A stretch of 64,000 nt of DNA from Polyangiaceae bacterium (GCA_015075635.1 JABTUA010000001.1:1860001-1924000); one strand, 5' to 3'. Shown: positions 8,348 to 16,935, counted from the first letter of the stretch. The notes: a model not told the origin generated them from the sequence alone. Made by a program: numbers and translations.

Positions 8348-8364
8348 TCACAGGCGAGGTCGGG

Positions 8365-8370
8365 TAGACT
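8365..8370 (+). promoter_or_regulatory. Putative -10 box (TAGACT), leaderless gene start
   Basis: TAGACT ends 7 nt before the GTG at 8378, so initiation would fall on or next to the start codon. No Shine-Dalgarno precedes that GTG. The same box precedes several other starts in the window. Confidence 0.5.
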
Positions 8371-8377
8371 CGCGAGC

Positions 8378-8908
8378 GTGACGGAGCGCTATTTCGCTTT
8401 CGGCGCGAACGTGCACCCGGCGACGCTGGATCGGCGGGGCATCACGCCCCGCCGCTTCGCGCCGGCTCGACTCGACGGCTACCGCTTGGTGTTCGACACG
8501 CCGGGCATCCCGTGGTTCGAGCCGGCCTTCGCCAGCCTGGCGCAGGGGGACGACCACGTCTGGGGGGTGCTGTACGAGCTCAGCGTCGCGGATCTGGCGC
8601 GGCTGCGCAGCTTCGAAGGCTCCGCGTACCTCGAGATCGGCGTCGAGGTCGAGTCGGGTGGGGGGCGGGTGCCGGCCCGCACCTTCGTGACCGCCGAGCG
8701 GCCCCGCGAGCGCGCGCCCTCACGGCGCTACCTCCGGGTCATCGCCGAAGGCGCGCGGGCCCGTGCGCTGCCCGAGGAGTGGATCGCTCGCATCGAGTCG
8801 CACCCTCGCTTCTACTTGCCCGTGATCCACGAGCTCTGGGGCGCCGCCTTCCACGCCATCGATCTGGCCCACCGCCTGCTGGTGCCGCCGTCGGCGCGCA
8901 AGCACTGA
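8378..8908 (+). CDS. Gamma-glutamylcyclotransferase-like protein
   Basis: This 176-residue protein has the GGCT/AIG2 fold landmarks: an N-terminal YFAFGANVHP (the YGSNL-type substrate loop), VWGVLYELS, and the catalytic acidic residue in SFEGSAY (Glu80). Family members release 5-oxoproline from gamma-glutamyl amines or peptides; the precise substrate here is open. It is soluble and has no signal peptide. The start is GTG without a ribosome-binding site but with TAGACT just upstream. It follows sodB by 30 bp, and a functional link to glutathione or redox balance is only suggestive. Confidence 0.82.
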   Translation: MTERYFAFGANVHPATLDRRGITPRRFAPARLDGYRLVFDTPGIPWFEPAFASLAQGDDHVWGVLYELSVADLARLRSFEGSAYLEIGVEVESGGGRVPARTFVTAERPRERAPSRRYLRVIAEGARARALPEEWIARIESHPRFYLPVIHELWGAAFHAIDLAHRLLVPPSARKH

Positions 8909-8975
8909 ATCGACGACCACGCATCTGCGACGCAGCGCCCCGTGCACCAGTCGTCACGGGTGCCGGCAGCGTCGC

Positions 8976-10382
8976 TCAGATCGGCCCGCCGCTCTTGCAC
9001 AGCGCGAGGATCTCGATGTTGGCGCTGTTGTCGCCTTGGACCTTCTTGCAGGTGTCGGAGCACAGCACCAGCTTGTCGCCGCCGGCGTCGCCGCCGTCCG
9101 CGCCGATCTCGATGTAGAACGCGCCGGGCTTGCACTGCGAGGCGTCCGCGACCTGTTCGAACTTCTCCGGGCTCCCGCCGGCCGACGGCGTGTATTGGAT
9201 CTGGATCGTCTTCGGATCGAGCTCCTTGCCCTGGGGCGGCGCGGGCATGGGGAAGTCGCACTGGATCTTGGCGCCCTGGATCACGCCTTCGGCGATCTTC
9301 TTGAACACCACGTCGAAGCCGAGGCCCTCGCACACCGGGTAACGCAGCCCGCCGGTCAGCATGCTCAGGGCCTGGCTACCCGGTCCGGAGTTCACCGCCG
9401 TCGTGCACTTGCTGCTGACGATGGGGTCGGTCGGCTGGTACTCGCCGGTGGCGCTGGCGCCGTTCTTGATCACGCCGGTGAGGCTGTGCCAGACGTAGTT
9501 GCGGTTCTGCGCCGTGCCGAACTGCACCGGGTCGAGCGCGAGCAGGTCGAGGTCGAAGTTCTGCGCGGCCATCTGCGCCGAGCCGTCGTCGTAGCACTTC
9601 GAGCCGTTGGTCGTGCACGAAGAGTAATACGTCGTCGCCTGGGGCCAGTAGCAGTCCATGCGGTCGTCCGAGACCAGCACGAAGGTCTTCAGGGCTTCCT
9701 TGCGCAGCCACTCCGACCAGCCCCCCGGCGCCAGGTTGTAGCGGTCGGGCTGCTTGTACCAGTCCATCATCTTGCACCAGGCGTCCGAGCTCTCCACGTC
9801 GTCGTGGTCGTAGTGGTAGAAGACCGGCGGGTTGTTGCTCGGTGGCGTGTTGATCCCCACGCCGGTGCACGGCTTTCCGCCCAGCGGAGGCCCGATGCAG
9901 ATCGAGGACTCGTAGGACGTGGGCGTGTTGTACCCGCCGTGCTCGCCGATCATGATCACCCGGTAGTCGATGCCGCTCGAGGCGATGATCTGCGCGAAGT
10001 TGGTGTTGATGTTGTCCTGGATGGCCTTCATCTCCTCGGCCATCGAGCAGGAGTTGTCGACGACGAAGATGACGTCCACCGGCGCCTTGGTGACCGTGGC
10101 CTGATACTTCTGAAGGTCGCAGGCAGCGTCCGCGCTGATGCTGCCATCGGAGAGGCTGCCGTCCAGGTTCAGGCCACCGCCGGTGCCTCCGCCGTCCGCG
10201 GCGGCCTCGCCCCCCGCTCCGCCGAGGCTCGAGTCGCCGCCGCCGGTGCCACCGGTGGCGCCGCCGCCGCCGCCGCTCGAGCCGCCCCCGCCGGCGTCGC
10301 TGGCGCTGCACGCTCCAGAGAGGGCGGCGCCGACGAGCAGGCCGAGGGTTGCGTAGCAGATGGTGCGCAAGGATGAATTCAT
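8976..10382 (-). CDS. VWA-domain lipoprotein, paralogue 2
   Basis: This 468-residue exported protein has a lipobox (LSGA-C, Cys25), a Gly/Ser/Ala-rich linker, and a von Willebrand factor A domain from about residue 98. The domain begins PVDVIFVVDNSCSMAEEM, with the MIDAS DxSxS as DNSCS. Numerous Cys residues in the later half suggest disulphides, consistent with a location outside the cytoplasm. It lies 15 bp downstream of an almost identical paralogue on the same strand. Long stretches of the C-terminal third are nearly identical at both protein and DNA level. VWA lipoproteins of this kind are common in myxobacteria and may act in adhesion or surface assembly; the role here is unknown. Confidence 0.85.
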   Translation of the reverse strand: MNSSLRTICYATLGLLVGAALSGACSASDAGGGGSSGGGGGATGGTGGGDSSLGGAGGEAAADGGGTGGGLNLDGSLSDGSISADAACDLQKYQATVTKAPVDVIFVVDNSCSMAEEMKAIQDNINTNFAQIIASSGIDYRVIMIGEHGGYNTPTSYESSICIGPPLGGKPCTGVGINTPPSNNPPVFYHYDHDDVESSDAWCKMMDWYKQPDRYNLAPGGWSEWLRKEALKTFVLVSDDRMDCYWPQATTYYSSCTTNGSKCYDDGSAQMAAQNFDLDLLALDPVQFGTAQNRNYVWHSLTGVIKNGASATGEYQPTDPIVSSKCTTAVNSGPGSQALSMLTGGLRYPVCEGLGFDVVFKKIAEGVIQGAKIQCDFPMPAPPQGKELDPKTIQIQYTPSAGGSPEKFEQVADASQCKPGAFYIEIGADGGDAGGDKLVLCSDTCKKVQGDNSANIEILALCKSGGPI

Positions 10383-10397
10383 GTTGTACTCAGTCGA

Positions 10398-11810
10398 TCA
10401 GATGGGGCCGCCGCTCTTGCACAGGGCGAGGATCTCGATGTTGGCGCTGTTGTCGCCTTGGACCTTCTTGCAGGTGTCGTCGCACAGCACCAGCAGATCG
10501 GTGCCAGCGTCGCCGCCGTCGGCGCCCGGCTGGATGTAGAACGCGTTCGGCTTGCACTGCGAGGCGTCCGCGACCTGCTCGAACTTCTCCGGGCTCCCGC
10601 CGGCCGACGGCGTGTATTGGATCTGGATCGTCTTCGGATCGAGATCCTTGCCGGGGGGCGGTGCGGGCATGGGGAAGTCGCACTGGATCTTGGCGCCCTT
10701 GATCACGCCCTCGGCGATCTTCTTGAACACCACGTCGAAGCCGACCCCTTCGCAGACCGGGTAGCGCAGGCCGCCCGTCAACATGCTGAGCGCCTGGCTG
10801 CCCGGTCCGGAGTTGACCGCGGTCGAGCACTTGGTGGAGTAGGGCACCAAGGCGTCGGTCGGCTGGTACTCGCCGGTGGCGCTCGCGCCGTTCTTCGGCA
10901 CGCCGACGAGGCTGTGCCAGACGTAGTTGCGGTTCTGCGCGGTGCCGAACTGCAGCGGGTCGAGCGCGAGCAGGTCGGCGTCGAAATACTGCGCAGCCTG
11001 CACCGCCGCCGCGGCGTAGGTCGTGCTGGTGCCGTCGTCGTAGCACTTCGACGCCGGCGTCGAGCACGAGGAGTAATACGTCGTGGCCTGTGGCCAGTAG
11101 CAGTCCATGCGGTCATCCGAGACCAGCACGAAGGTCTTCATGGCCTCCTTGCGCAGCCACTCCGACCAGCCGCCCGGCGCCAGGTTGTAGCGGTCCGGTG
11201 CCTTGTACCAGTCCGCCATCTTGCACCAGGCGTCCCAGCTCTCGATGTCGTCGTGGTCGTAGTGGTAGAAGACCGGCGGGTTGTTGCTCGGCGGCGTGTT
11301 GGCCGTCACTCCCGTGCAGGGCTTGCCGCCGAGCGGCGGGCCGATGCAGATCGATTGGTCCCCAGTGGCGGGGCCGTGCTCGCCGATCATGATCACTCGG
11401 TAGTCGATGCCGCTCGATGCGATGATCTGGGCGAAGTTCAGGTTGATGTTGTCTTGGATGGCGATCATCTCCGTGGACATCGAGCACGAGTTGTCCAGCA
11501 CGAAGATGACGTCCACGGGCTGCTTGGTGACGGTGGCCTGGTAGGTCTGAAGATCGCAGGCGGCGTCCGGGTTGATGTTCCCGTCGTTCAGGCTGCCGTC
11601 CAGGTCGAGCCCGCCGCCGGTGCCGCCGGCGTCGATGCCCGCCGTCCCGCCGCTCCCGCCGCCGCCGCTGCCGGCGCCGCCGGTGGCCCCGCTCCCGCTC
11701 CCGCCGCCGCTCCCGCCGCCGGAGTCACTGGCGCTGCAGGCGCTGGAGAGCGCTCCGCCGAAGATCAGCCCTGCGGCTGCGAACGCCGCGTAGCGAAGCG
11801 GTGAGCTCAT
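10398..11810 (-). CDS. VWA-domain lipoprotein, paralogue 1
   Basis: This is the upstream member of the tandem pair, 470 residues from the chosen ATG. GGAG lies 9 nt upstream of that ATG, which favours it over an ATG six codons earlier. It has a lipobox (LSSA-C), a Gly/Ser linker, and a VWA domain with MIDAS motif DNSCS in PVDVIFVLDNSCSMSTEM. Relative to its neighbour it carries a short extra segment in the Tyr/Cys region (SSCSTPASKCYDDGTSTTYAAAAV) and lacks a few residues after GEHG. The C-terminal 150 residues are nearly the same as in paralogue 2, ending in an identical CKSGGPI. This suggests recent duplication or gene conversion. Function unknown. Confidence 0.85.
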   Translation of the reverse strand: MSSPLRYAAFAAAGLIFGGALSSACSASDSGGGSGGGSGSGATGGAGSGGGGSGGTAGIDAGGTGGGLDLDGSLNDGNINPDAACDLQTYQATVTKQPVDVIFVLDNSCSMSTEMIAIQDNINLNFAQIIASSGIDYRVIMIGEHGPATGDQSICIGPPLGGKPCTGVTANTPPSNNPPVFYHYDHDDIESWDAWCKMADWYKAPDRYNLAPGGWSEWLRKEAMKTFVLVSDDRMDCYWPQATTYYSSCSTPASKCYDDGTSTTYAAAAVQAAQYFDADLLALDPLQFGTAQNRNYVWHSLVGVPKNGASATGEYQPTDALVPYSTKCSTAVNSGPGSQALSMLTGGLRYPVCEGVGFDVVFKKIAEGVIKGAKIQCDFPMPAPPPGKDLDPKTIQIQYTPSAGGSPEKFEQVADASQCKPNAFYIQPGADGGDAGTDLLVLCDDTCKKVQGDNSANIEILALCKSGGPI

Positions 11811-11924
11811 CGATCTCGTCTCCATCAAGCTAAAGAACTGCCCTCCCCGGGCCGCGCGAGCGCGGTCGGTCGGGGCGCATCCGGCCTGCAGATTAGCACA
11901 GGTCCGGCGGCTGTCCGGGGCCGC

Positions 11925-12401
11925 TCAGGCGCTACCGGAGCTCGCTTGGACGGGCAGGATCGGGGCCCAGATCAGGCGCCCGAGCATCGAGTCGTCGACC
12001 AGGATGCCGCGATCGCTGAAGAAGAGCGCGTTTTCCTCGGCGCCCTCCCGCTGCTCCGCGACGAAGATGATTCCCTGGCCGCTCTCGTTGTAACCGAGCT
12101 GAACGATGGCGTTCTTCAGCCAGCGGCCGCCACCCTCGAGGTCGAGCGACTCCGGCAGGGTGTAGTAGCCCTCGGAGGGCAGCGCTTTCAGCGTCTTGGC
12201 CCAGGTCGGCGAGCGCAGAGGGGTGGTCGGATCCCCCCAGAACCAGCGGTTGTTGCGGTTCTGTCCGGGGCGTACCACGAACTTCACGCCGCCGTTCTGC
12301 GGTTGGCCGAGGTAGACAAGGACGCCGGCGGGGAAGGCCTCTTCGTGGCCGGGATAAGGCTGAGTCGTGCGATAGAGTCCGGGATCGGGGAGGTCGAGCA
12401 T
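11925..12401 (-). CDS. Conserved protein of unknown function
   Basis: This 158-residue soluble protein begins MLDLPDPGLYRTTQPYPGHEEAFPAGVLVYLG. It continues with alternating short strands (GVKFVVRPGQNRNNRWFWGDP, GRWLKNAIVQLGYNESGQGIIFVA), which suggests a small beta-rich domain. It has no signal peptide, transmembrane helix or catalytic motif that I recognise. A TAGATT box lies 12 nt before the ATG. Codon use and the open frame support a real gene. Confidence 0.65.
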   Translation of the reverse strand: MLDLPDPGLYRTTQPYPGHEEAFPAGVLVYLGQPQNGGVKFVVRPGQNRNNRWFWGDPTTPLRSPTWAKTLKALPSEGYYTLPESLDLEGGGRWLKNAIVQLGYNESGQGIIFVAEQREGAEENALFFSDRGILVDDSMLGRLIWAPILPVQASSGSA

Positions 12402-12413
12402 GGGAGGGGCGCG

Positions 12414-12419
12414 AATCTA
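12414..12419 (-). promoter_or_regulatory. Putative -10 box (TAGATT)
   Basis: TAGATT on the minus strand ends 12 nt upstream of the ATG at 12401, which would leave a leader of about five bases. It lies in the 67-bp gap shared with the divergent CAP-domain gene. Confidence 0.4.
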
Positions 12420-12468
12420 ACCCATCGTCGCCGATGCACAAGCGCTCCGGCGCTGGCAGACTCCGTCC

Positions 12469-13395
12469 GTGTCGTCCCGAGCCCTCCCGACCGTCGCCTG
12501 TGCTCTGATCCTCGGCTGCGCCCCGCGCGGCGGCAGCTCAGGGGGCGCCGGCTCCGAGCCAATCGAGCGCCCCCAAGGGCCGGTGGGCCTGGAGGACGCG
12601 CGTCGGTACGTCCTCGGCCTGGTCAACCGCGACCGCGCCGAGGAGGGGCTCCCCGCCGTCGAGCGCGACGAGACGGCGGAGCGCGCGGGCCAGCGCCATG
12701 TGGAGGACATGGTCAAGAACGGCTTCACCGCCCACTGGGGCACGGACGGTTCGGTGCCGGAGCAGCGCTACACGGAGGTCGGCGGCGTGCACTTCGTCCA
12801 GGAGAACGCGGCCTGCTTCTTCGACGGTACGGTGCGCGAGCTCGACCCCAACCCGAGCTTCTCGGCCGAGCAGCTGGAGCAGATCGAGAGCGCGTTCATC
12901 AACGAGACCCCGCCCAACGACGGTCATCGCAAGAACATCCTGAAGAAGTGGCACAACAAGCTGGGCGTTGGGCTGGCCAAGCCGGTCGGAGTCGACCAGC
13001 CCTGCATGGCGCAGGAGTTCGTTGACGAATACGGCGAATACGACGGCTTGCCCCAGCAAGCGAAGCTCGGGCAGAAGATCACCGTCGCCGGTGAGATCCA
13101 CGCGCCCGCGGAGTTCGGTGGCATCGGTCTGGCGCGCATCGAGCCCGCCAAGAAGCTCAGCGCGGCGCACTTGAACGGCACCAGCTCCTACCCGGTGCCG
13201 AACCCGAAGGACCTGTATTTTCCCGCGGGCTTCAAGACCCCGAAACCGGTGAAGCTCGACGGTAAGCGCTTCAGCATCGAGCTGGACCTGAAGCACCCGG
13301 CGGGTCCCGGTCGTTTCGAAGTCAGCGTCTGGGGCCGCTATCCGGGCGACAAGGCGTTCGTGATGGTGAGCCTCAGGACCATCGACGTGAGGTAG
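12469..13395 (+). CDS. CAP/SCP-domain lipoprotein
   Basis: This 308-residue exported protein has a short signal and lipobox (LILG-C, Cys17), and a CAP (SCP/PR-1) domain at about 42-185. The domain shows YVLGLVNRDRAEEGLPAV, the first conserved His in QRHVEDMVKNGFTAHWG, and a later GHRKNILKKWHNKLGVGLA. His and Glu residues of the CAP cavity appear present. The remaining C-terminal 120 residues look like a beta domain. Bacterial CAP proteins are extracytoplasmic and often of unknown activity. The start is GTG with CAGACT 6 nt upstream and no Shine-Dalgarno. Confidence 0.83.
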   Translation: MSSRALPTVACALILGCAPRGGSSGGAGSEPIERPQGPVGLEDARRYVLGLVNRDRAEEGLPAVERDETAERAGQRHVEDMVKNGFTAHWGTDGSVPEQRYTEVGGVHFVQENAACFFDGTVRELDPNPSFSAEQLEQIESAFINETPPNDGHRKNILKKWHNKLGVGLAKPVGVDQPCMAQEFVDEYGEYDGLPQQAKLGQKITVAGEIHAPAEFGGIGLARIEPAKKLSAAHLNGTSSYPVPNPKDLYFPAGFKTPKPVKLDGKRFSIELDLKHPAGPGRFEVSVWGRYPGDKAFVMVSLRTIDVR

Positions 13396-13398
13396 ACT
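13393..13398 (+). promoter_or_regulatory. Putative -10 box (TAGACT) before the kinase gene
   Basis: TAGACT overlaps the stop codon of the CAP gene and ends 13 nt before the kinase ATG, giving a predicted leader of about six bases. No Shine-Dalgarno is present. Confidence 0.45.
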
Positions 13399-13411
13399 GC
13401 GCGGTCTGTCG

Positions 13412-14308
13412 ATGCCGCGCCGGATCGGACAAGTCGTCTCGGACCGCTACGTGCTCGCCGAGCTGATCGGCAAGGGCGGGCACTCCGTGGTCTACCGCGC
13501 GCTCGACCGCAAGGGCGGGCCGAACGTGGCGGTCAAGGTCCTCCAGGACGAGTTCGCCGGCAACGAGGAGTACTCGGTCCGCTTGGTCCGCGAACACCGG
13601 GTGATGACGCTCCTGGCCGGCACTGCCGCCGTGCCCGTGCGCGGGCTGGCCACAAGCCCCGACGGCGCCGTGTGTCTGGTGATGGAGCTCTTACGGGGCA
13701 AAGACCTGGACGACTTGCTGGCGGAAATGGCGACTGAAGGACGGCGTATGGGGGTTCGGAGCCTGGTCGAGCTGCTCTGTCCCATCGTGGACACGCTGGA
13801 GAAGGCCCACGCGCTCGGCATCATTCATCGCGACATCAAGCCCGGGAACGTCTACGTGCTGAGCTCCGACCCCGTCGACGTACGCCTGATCGACTTCGGC
13901 TTGGCCAAGCTCGACAACGCCCGGCCGCTCACCCGGGGCGGCATGATCATGGGCTCGCCGAGCTACATCGCCCCCGAGGTCTGGAAGGGCGACTCACGCA
14001 TCCTGGACCACCGCATGGACGTCTATTCGTTCGGGGCGATCGTGTTTCGCGCGCTCGGCGGGCGTGTCCCCTTCGATGCGCCGAACATCATGGACAAGGT
14101 CGAGCTCATCACCAAGGCGCCTCGCCCGAGCCTGTTTGCGCTCCGCGACGACCTGCCCGCGGGCATCGACGCCTGGGTGGAGCAGGTGCTCGCCATCGAG
14201 CCCGACCAGCGCTTCCGCAAGATCCGCGCGGCCTGGAACGCCCTGCTCGACACCCTGGATTTCCGCAGAACGTACGAACGGGATGAACCGAGCGCGAGCG
14301 CGCGCTGA
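13412..14308 (+). CDS. Serine/threonine protein kinase, soluble
   Basis: This 298-residue protein is essentially only a Hanks-type kinase domain. It has a glycine loop GKGGHSVVY (20-28), VAVK with Lys42, catalytic HRDIKPGN (139-146, Asp141), DFG (161-163) and a SYIAPE activation-loop end. All catalytic residues are intact, so it should be active. It lacks the transmembrane helix and extracellular sensor of many myxobacterial kinases, so it probably acts in the cytoplasm on unknown substrates. A peroxiredoxin gene follows after 12 bp and a glycosyltransferase directly after that, suggesting a three-gene transcription unit. Confidence 0.93.
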   Translation: MPRRIGQVVSDRYVLAELIGKGGHSVVYRALDRKGGPNVAVKVLQDEFAGNEEYSVRLVREHRVMTLLAGTAAVPVRGLATSPDGAVCLVMELLRGKDLDDLLAEMATEGRRMGVRSLVELLCPIVDTLEKAHALGIIHRDIKPGNVYVLSSDPVDVRLIDFGLAKLDNARPLTRGGMIMGSPSYIAPEVWKGDSRILDHRMDVYSFGAIVFRALGGRVPFDAPNIMDKVELITKAPRPSLFALRDDLPAGIDAWVEQVLAIEPDQRFRKIRAAWNALLDTLDFRRTYERDEPSASAR

Positions 14309-14320
14309 GAGGAGAGAGAC

Positions 14321-14827
14321 GTGGCAATCAAGAAGAAGCCGAGCGCAAAGCCGTCGGCGGCGAAGAAGCCGGCCAAGCAGGACACGCCACCGGATCCGCT
14401 CTTGGGCAAGCGGGCTCCCAAGCTGCCGGGCGCGGGGCCCGGAGCGGGCGGGCCGTATGTGCTCTACTTCTATCCGAAGGACGACACTCCGGGCTGCACG
14501 AAGGAGGCGTGCGACTTCCGCGACGGCCTCTCGGCCTTCCGCAAGGCCGGCGTGCGCGTGATCGGGGTGAGCCCGGACAGCGAGGCGAGCCACGCGCGCT
14601 TCAGCGAGAAATACGCGCTTCCGTTCACGTTGCTCTCCGATCCCGACAAACAGCTCGCGCGTGCCTACTCGGTGTGGGTGAAGAAGAAGAACTACGGTCG
14701 CGAGTACATGGGCATCGAGCGCAGCACCTTCTTGGTCGACGCCAAGGGGGTGGTGCGCCGCGTCTGGCGCGGCGTCAAGGTCGCCGGTCACGTCGACAGC
14801 GTGCTCGCGGCTGCTAAAGAGCTCTGA
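14321..14827 (+). CDS. Thiol peroxidase, BCP/PrxQ type
   Basis: This 168-residue peroxiredoxin reduces hydroperoxides using a peroxidatic cysteine. The site DDTPGCTKEACDFRD holds Cys59 (peroxidatic) and Cys64, the PrxQ resolving-Cys spacing. Strands and the GVSPDS motif match the family. The N-terminal 25 residues are a Lys/Ala/Pro-rich tail, unusual for BCP, possibly a disordered or nucleic-acid-binding extension. The GTG start is supported by GAGAGGAGAGA just upstream. It is located between the kinase and glycosyltransferase genes. Confidence 0.92.
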   Translation: MAIKKKPSAKPSAAKKPAKQDTPPDPLLGKRAPKLPGAGPGAGGPYVLYFYPKDDTPGCTKEACDFRDGLSAFRKAGVRVIGVSPDSEASHARFSEKYALPFTLLSDPDKQLARAYSVWVKKKNYGREYMGIERSTFLVDAKGVVRRVWRGVKVAGHVDSVLAAAKEL

Positions 14828-15832
14828 TTGGCCCCGGTCGTCTCGGTGCTCCTGCCGGCCTACCGAGCCGCCGCCACCCTGGGCGCGGCGCTCCGCAGCA
14901 TCGAGCGGCAGACCTTCGACGATTTCGAGTGTGTGGTGGTGGACGACGGCTCGGACGACGAGACCCGGGCCATCGCCGCCGCCTTCGCCGATCGGGACGC
15001 GCGCTTCGTGGTGCAGAGCGGCGCCCACAGCGGCGTCGCCGGGGCCCTCTGCCGGGGGCTCGCCGGGTGCCGCGGGCGCTACGTAGCGCGGATGGACGCC
15101 GACGACCTGGCGCACAAGCGCCGGCTGGAGCGCCAGGTCGCGTGTCTCGACAGCCGGCCCGAGCTCGGGGCGGTCGGTGCCCACGTCTGGATGTTTCCCC
15201 GCGCGACCCTCAGCGACGGGCTGCGAGCGCACGAGCAGTGGCTCAACTCGCTCGGTGATCCGGCGAGCGTGGCGCGGGATGCCTTCGTCGAGTGCCCCAT
15301 CGTGCATCCCACGTTGTGCATCCGCCGCGAGCTCCTGTCGGCTCACGGCTACCGCGACGCCGGCTGGCCTCAAGACTACGATCTGGTGCTCCGGCTGCTG
15401 GCGTCCGGGGTGAAGCTCGCGGTCTTGCCCGAACGGCTCCTGGGGTGGCGGGACGGTCCGGCGCGCGTCACGCGCACAGCGGAGTACACGCGTCGCGAGC
15501 GCATCGTGGCCTGCAAGGCCCACCACTTGGCGGCGAGCTTCCTCGACGGCACCGAGCGCTACGTGCTCTGGGGCTACGGGGACACGGGCCGCGCGCTGTG
15601 CCGGGCGCTCGGTGCCCACGGCAAGCGCCCGCACACCATCGTCGAGCTCCACCCGCGGCGCATCGGGCAGCGCATCGCCGGCGCGCTGGTGGTGCACCCG
15701 AGCAAGCTCGCCCCCAGCGCGCGCTCCAAGGTGGTCATCTCCGTCTCCGGGCTCGCGGCGCGGAGCGAGGCCCGCGCCAGGGCCAGAGCCCTGGGACTGA
15801 GAGAGGGCGAGGACTTCGTCGTCGCCGCTTGA
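14828..15832 (+). CDS. Family 2 glycosyltransferase with C-terminal Rossmann-like domain
   Basis: This 334-residue protein has a GT-A domain (about 1-220): VSVLLPAYRAAATL, VVDDGSDDET, the metal-binding ARMDADD (DxD-like), and PQDYDLVLRLL, an ED-type catalytic region. From about 235, YVLWGYGDTGRALCRALGAHGK resembles the nucleotide-binding Rossmann start of PglD-like or GT-associated domains. It ends in an alternating strand-helix fold (KVVISVSGLAAR). The acceptor is unknown. The start is a TTG that abuts the peroxiredoxin stop codon, so coupling with the upstream gene is likely. It is cytoplasmic, with no membrane helix. Confidence 0.85.
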   Translation: MAPVVSVLLPAYRAAATLGAALRSIERQTFDDFECVVVDDGSDDETRAIAAAFADRDARFVVQSGAHSGVAGALCRGLAGCRGRYVARMDADDLAHKRRLERQVACLDSRPELGAVGAHVWMFPRATLSDGLRAHEQWLNSLGDPASVARDAFVECPIVHPTLCIRRELLSAHGYRDAGWPQDYDLVLRLLASGVKLAVLPERLLGWRDGPARVTRTAEYTRRERIVACKAHHLAASFLDGTERYVLWGYGDTGRALCRALGAHGKRPHTIVELHPRRIGQRIAGALVVHPSKLAPSARSKVVISVSGLAARSEARARARALGLREGEDFVVAA

Positions 15833-15891
15833 GCCGACTGCGGGCGCCTGGGAAGACGGCAGGAACCCGTGCGGCAGGGCGGTGTCTGGAG

Positions 15892-15897
15892 TAGACG
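15892..15897 (+). promoter_or_regulatory. Putative -10 box (TAGACG)
   Basis: TAGACG ends 8 nt before the ATG at 15906, with no Shine-Dalgarno between. It fits the leaderless pattern seen elsewhere in the window, with an imperfect last base. Confidence 0.4.
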
Positions 15898-15905
15898 TTC
15901 CCGTC

Positions 15906-16751
15906 ATGAGCCCGCTTCGTCGAGTCGCCCTCTTCGGCCTGCTGGTGGCCGCGCTCCCCGGCTGCGAGAGCAGCAAGAAATTGAGCCAAGCCAAGGCGGC
16001 GGAGCACGTCGCGTCGCTAGTCGAGACGACGGCGACCGACGTGCAGGAGATCCGCGCCGGCCTGCCCGAAGGGGCGAAGCACTTGAGCAAGCTCTTCGAG
16101 GGCACCACCGCGCCGAAGGACGACCTGCCCGCGGTGCGGGAGGCCCTCGACAAGGCGCGCAACAAGGTGCAGGACCTGCGCGTCGCGAAGAGCACGTTCT
16201 TCGCGCTGGTGGACGAGCAGGGTCTGATCCTGCGCAACGATCAGGACCAGGACCTGATGGCGGGCAAGAACGCCTTCGCGAGCTTCCCCGCGCTGAAGGC
16301 GGCGCTGGAGGGAAAATACGTCGAGGGGCGCGGCGCCATGGAGGAAGCGGCGCGGGTGAAGGGGGGCGATGGGCAGTGGGTCGCGGCGGCGCCGATCAGC
16401 GCCGGCGGGAAGGTCAAGGCGCTCTACGCCACCGGGTTCGCCTGGTCGGCCTACGCCTACCGCCTGGAGAACGCCCTGCGCGGCAGCGTGAAGAGCGGAC
16501 TCGGCTCGAACCAGAAGGAGCCGCTGCTCTACGTCTACGTAGTGGTCGAGAAGCAGGCCTTCGGCGCGCCGGTGTCGCCGGAGGTGAACGCGCAGGCCAT
16601 CTTGTCCCACGACCCACTGGGCAAGGCCCAGGGCGACGCGGTCTACTCCGCGGCCATCGAGATCACGGGTCGTGATTTCGGCCTGGGTGTGAAGCGCGCG
16701 CCGGCGCTCGGAGCGGACGTCGCGGTGGCCGTGCTTCGCTCCGAGACGTGA
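15906..16751 (+). CDS. Lipoprotein with a PAS/Cache-like sensory fold
   Basis: This 281-residue lipoprotein (LPG-C lipobox near Cys19) begins with an amphipathic helical segment of about 80 residues. It is followed by a region resembling a Cache or PAS-like domain: VAKSTFFALVDEQGLILRNDQDQDLMAGKNAFASFPALKAAL, then WVAAAPISAGGKVKALYATGFAWSAYAYRLE. Such domains bind small molecules in extracytoplasmic sensors, but here no signalling output domain is attached. I took the second ATG because the lipobox then sits at the usual distance. It is convergent with the small membrane protein gene. Confidence 0.75.
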   Translation: MSPLRRVALFGLLVAALPGCESSKKLSQAKAAEHVASLVETTATDVQEIRAGLPEGAKHLSKLFEGTTAPKDDLPAVREALDKARNKVQDLRVAKSTFFALVDEQGLILRNDQDQDLMAGKNAFASFPALKAALEGKYVEGRGAMEEAARVKGGDGQWVAAAPISAGGKVKALYATGFAWSAYAYRLENALRGSVKSGLGSNQKEPLLYVYVVVEKQAFGAPVSPEVNAQAILSHDPLGKAQGDAVYSAAIEITGRDFGLGVKRAPALGADVAVAVLRSET

Positions 16752-16752
16752 G

Positions 16753-16935
16753 TCAGCGGAAGTCCAGCTCCGGATCGGGCCCGCTGCGCCCGAAGCGGTG
16801 CAGGGCGTAAATCAGCAAGACCAGAGACAGCACGGTCACCACGCCGCCGCTGGTCGGGTCGCCGGTGGCGGCGATCGCGATGCCCGCGAGCACGGTGGTC
16901 GCGCCGATGGCGAGCAGCGAGCGCGGGTTGCCCAT
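16753..16935 (-). CDS. Small membrane protein, two predicted helices
   Basis: This 60-residue protein has two hydrophobic stretches (SLLAIGATTVLAGIAIAATG and VVTVLSLVLLIYALHRFG) joined by a short polar turn, and a charged C-terminus. It overlaps the stop codon of the upstream lipoprotein gene by one base (TGATG), indicating co-translation. No family is recognised. Confidence 0.65.
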   Translation of the reverse strand: MGNPRSLLAIGATTVLAGIAIAATGDPTSGGVVTVLSLVLLIYALHRFGRSGPDPELDFR

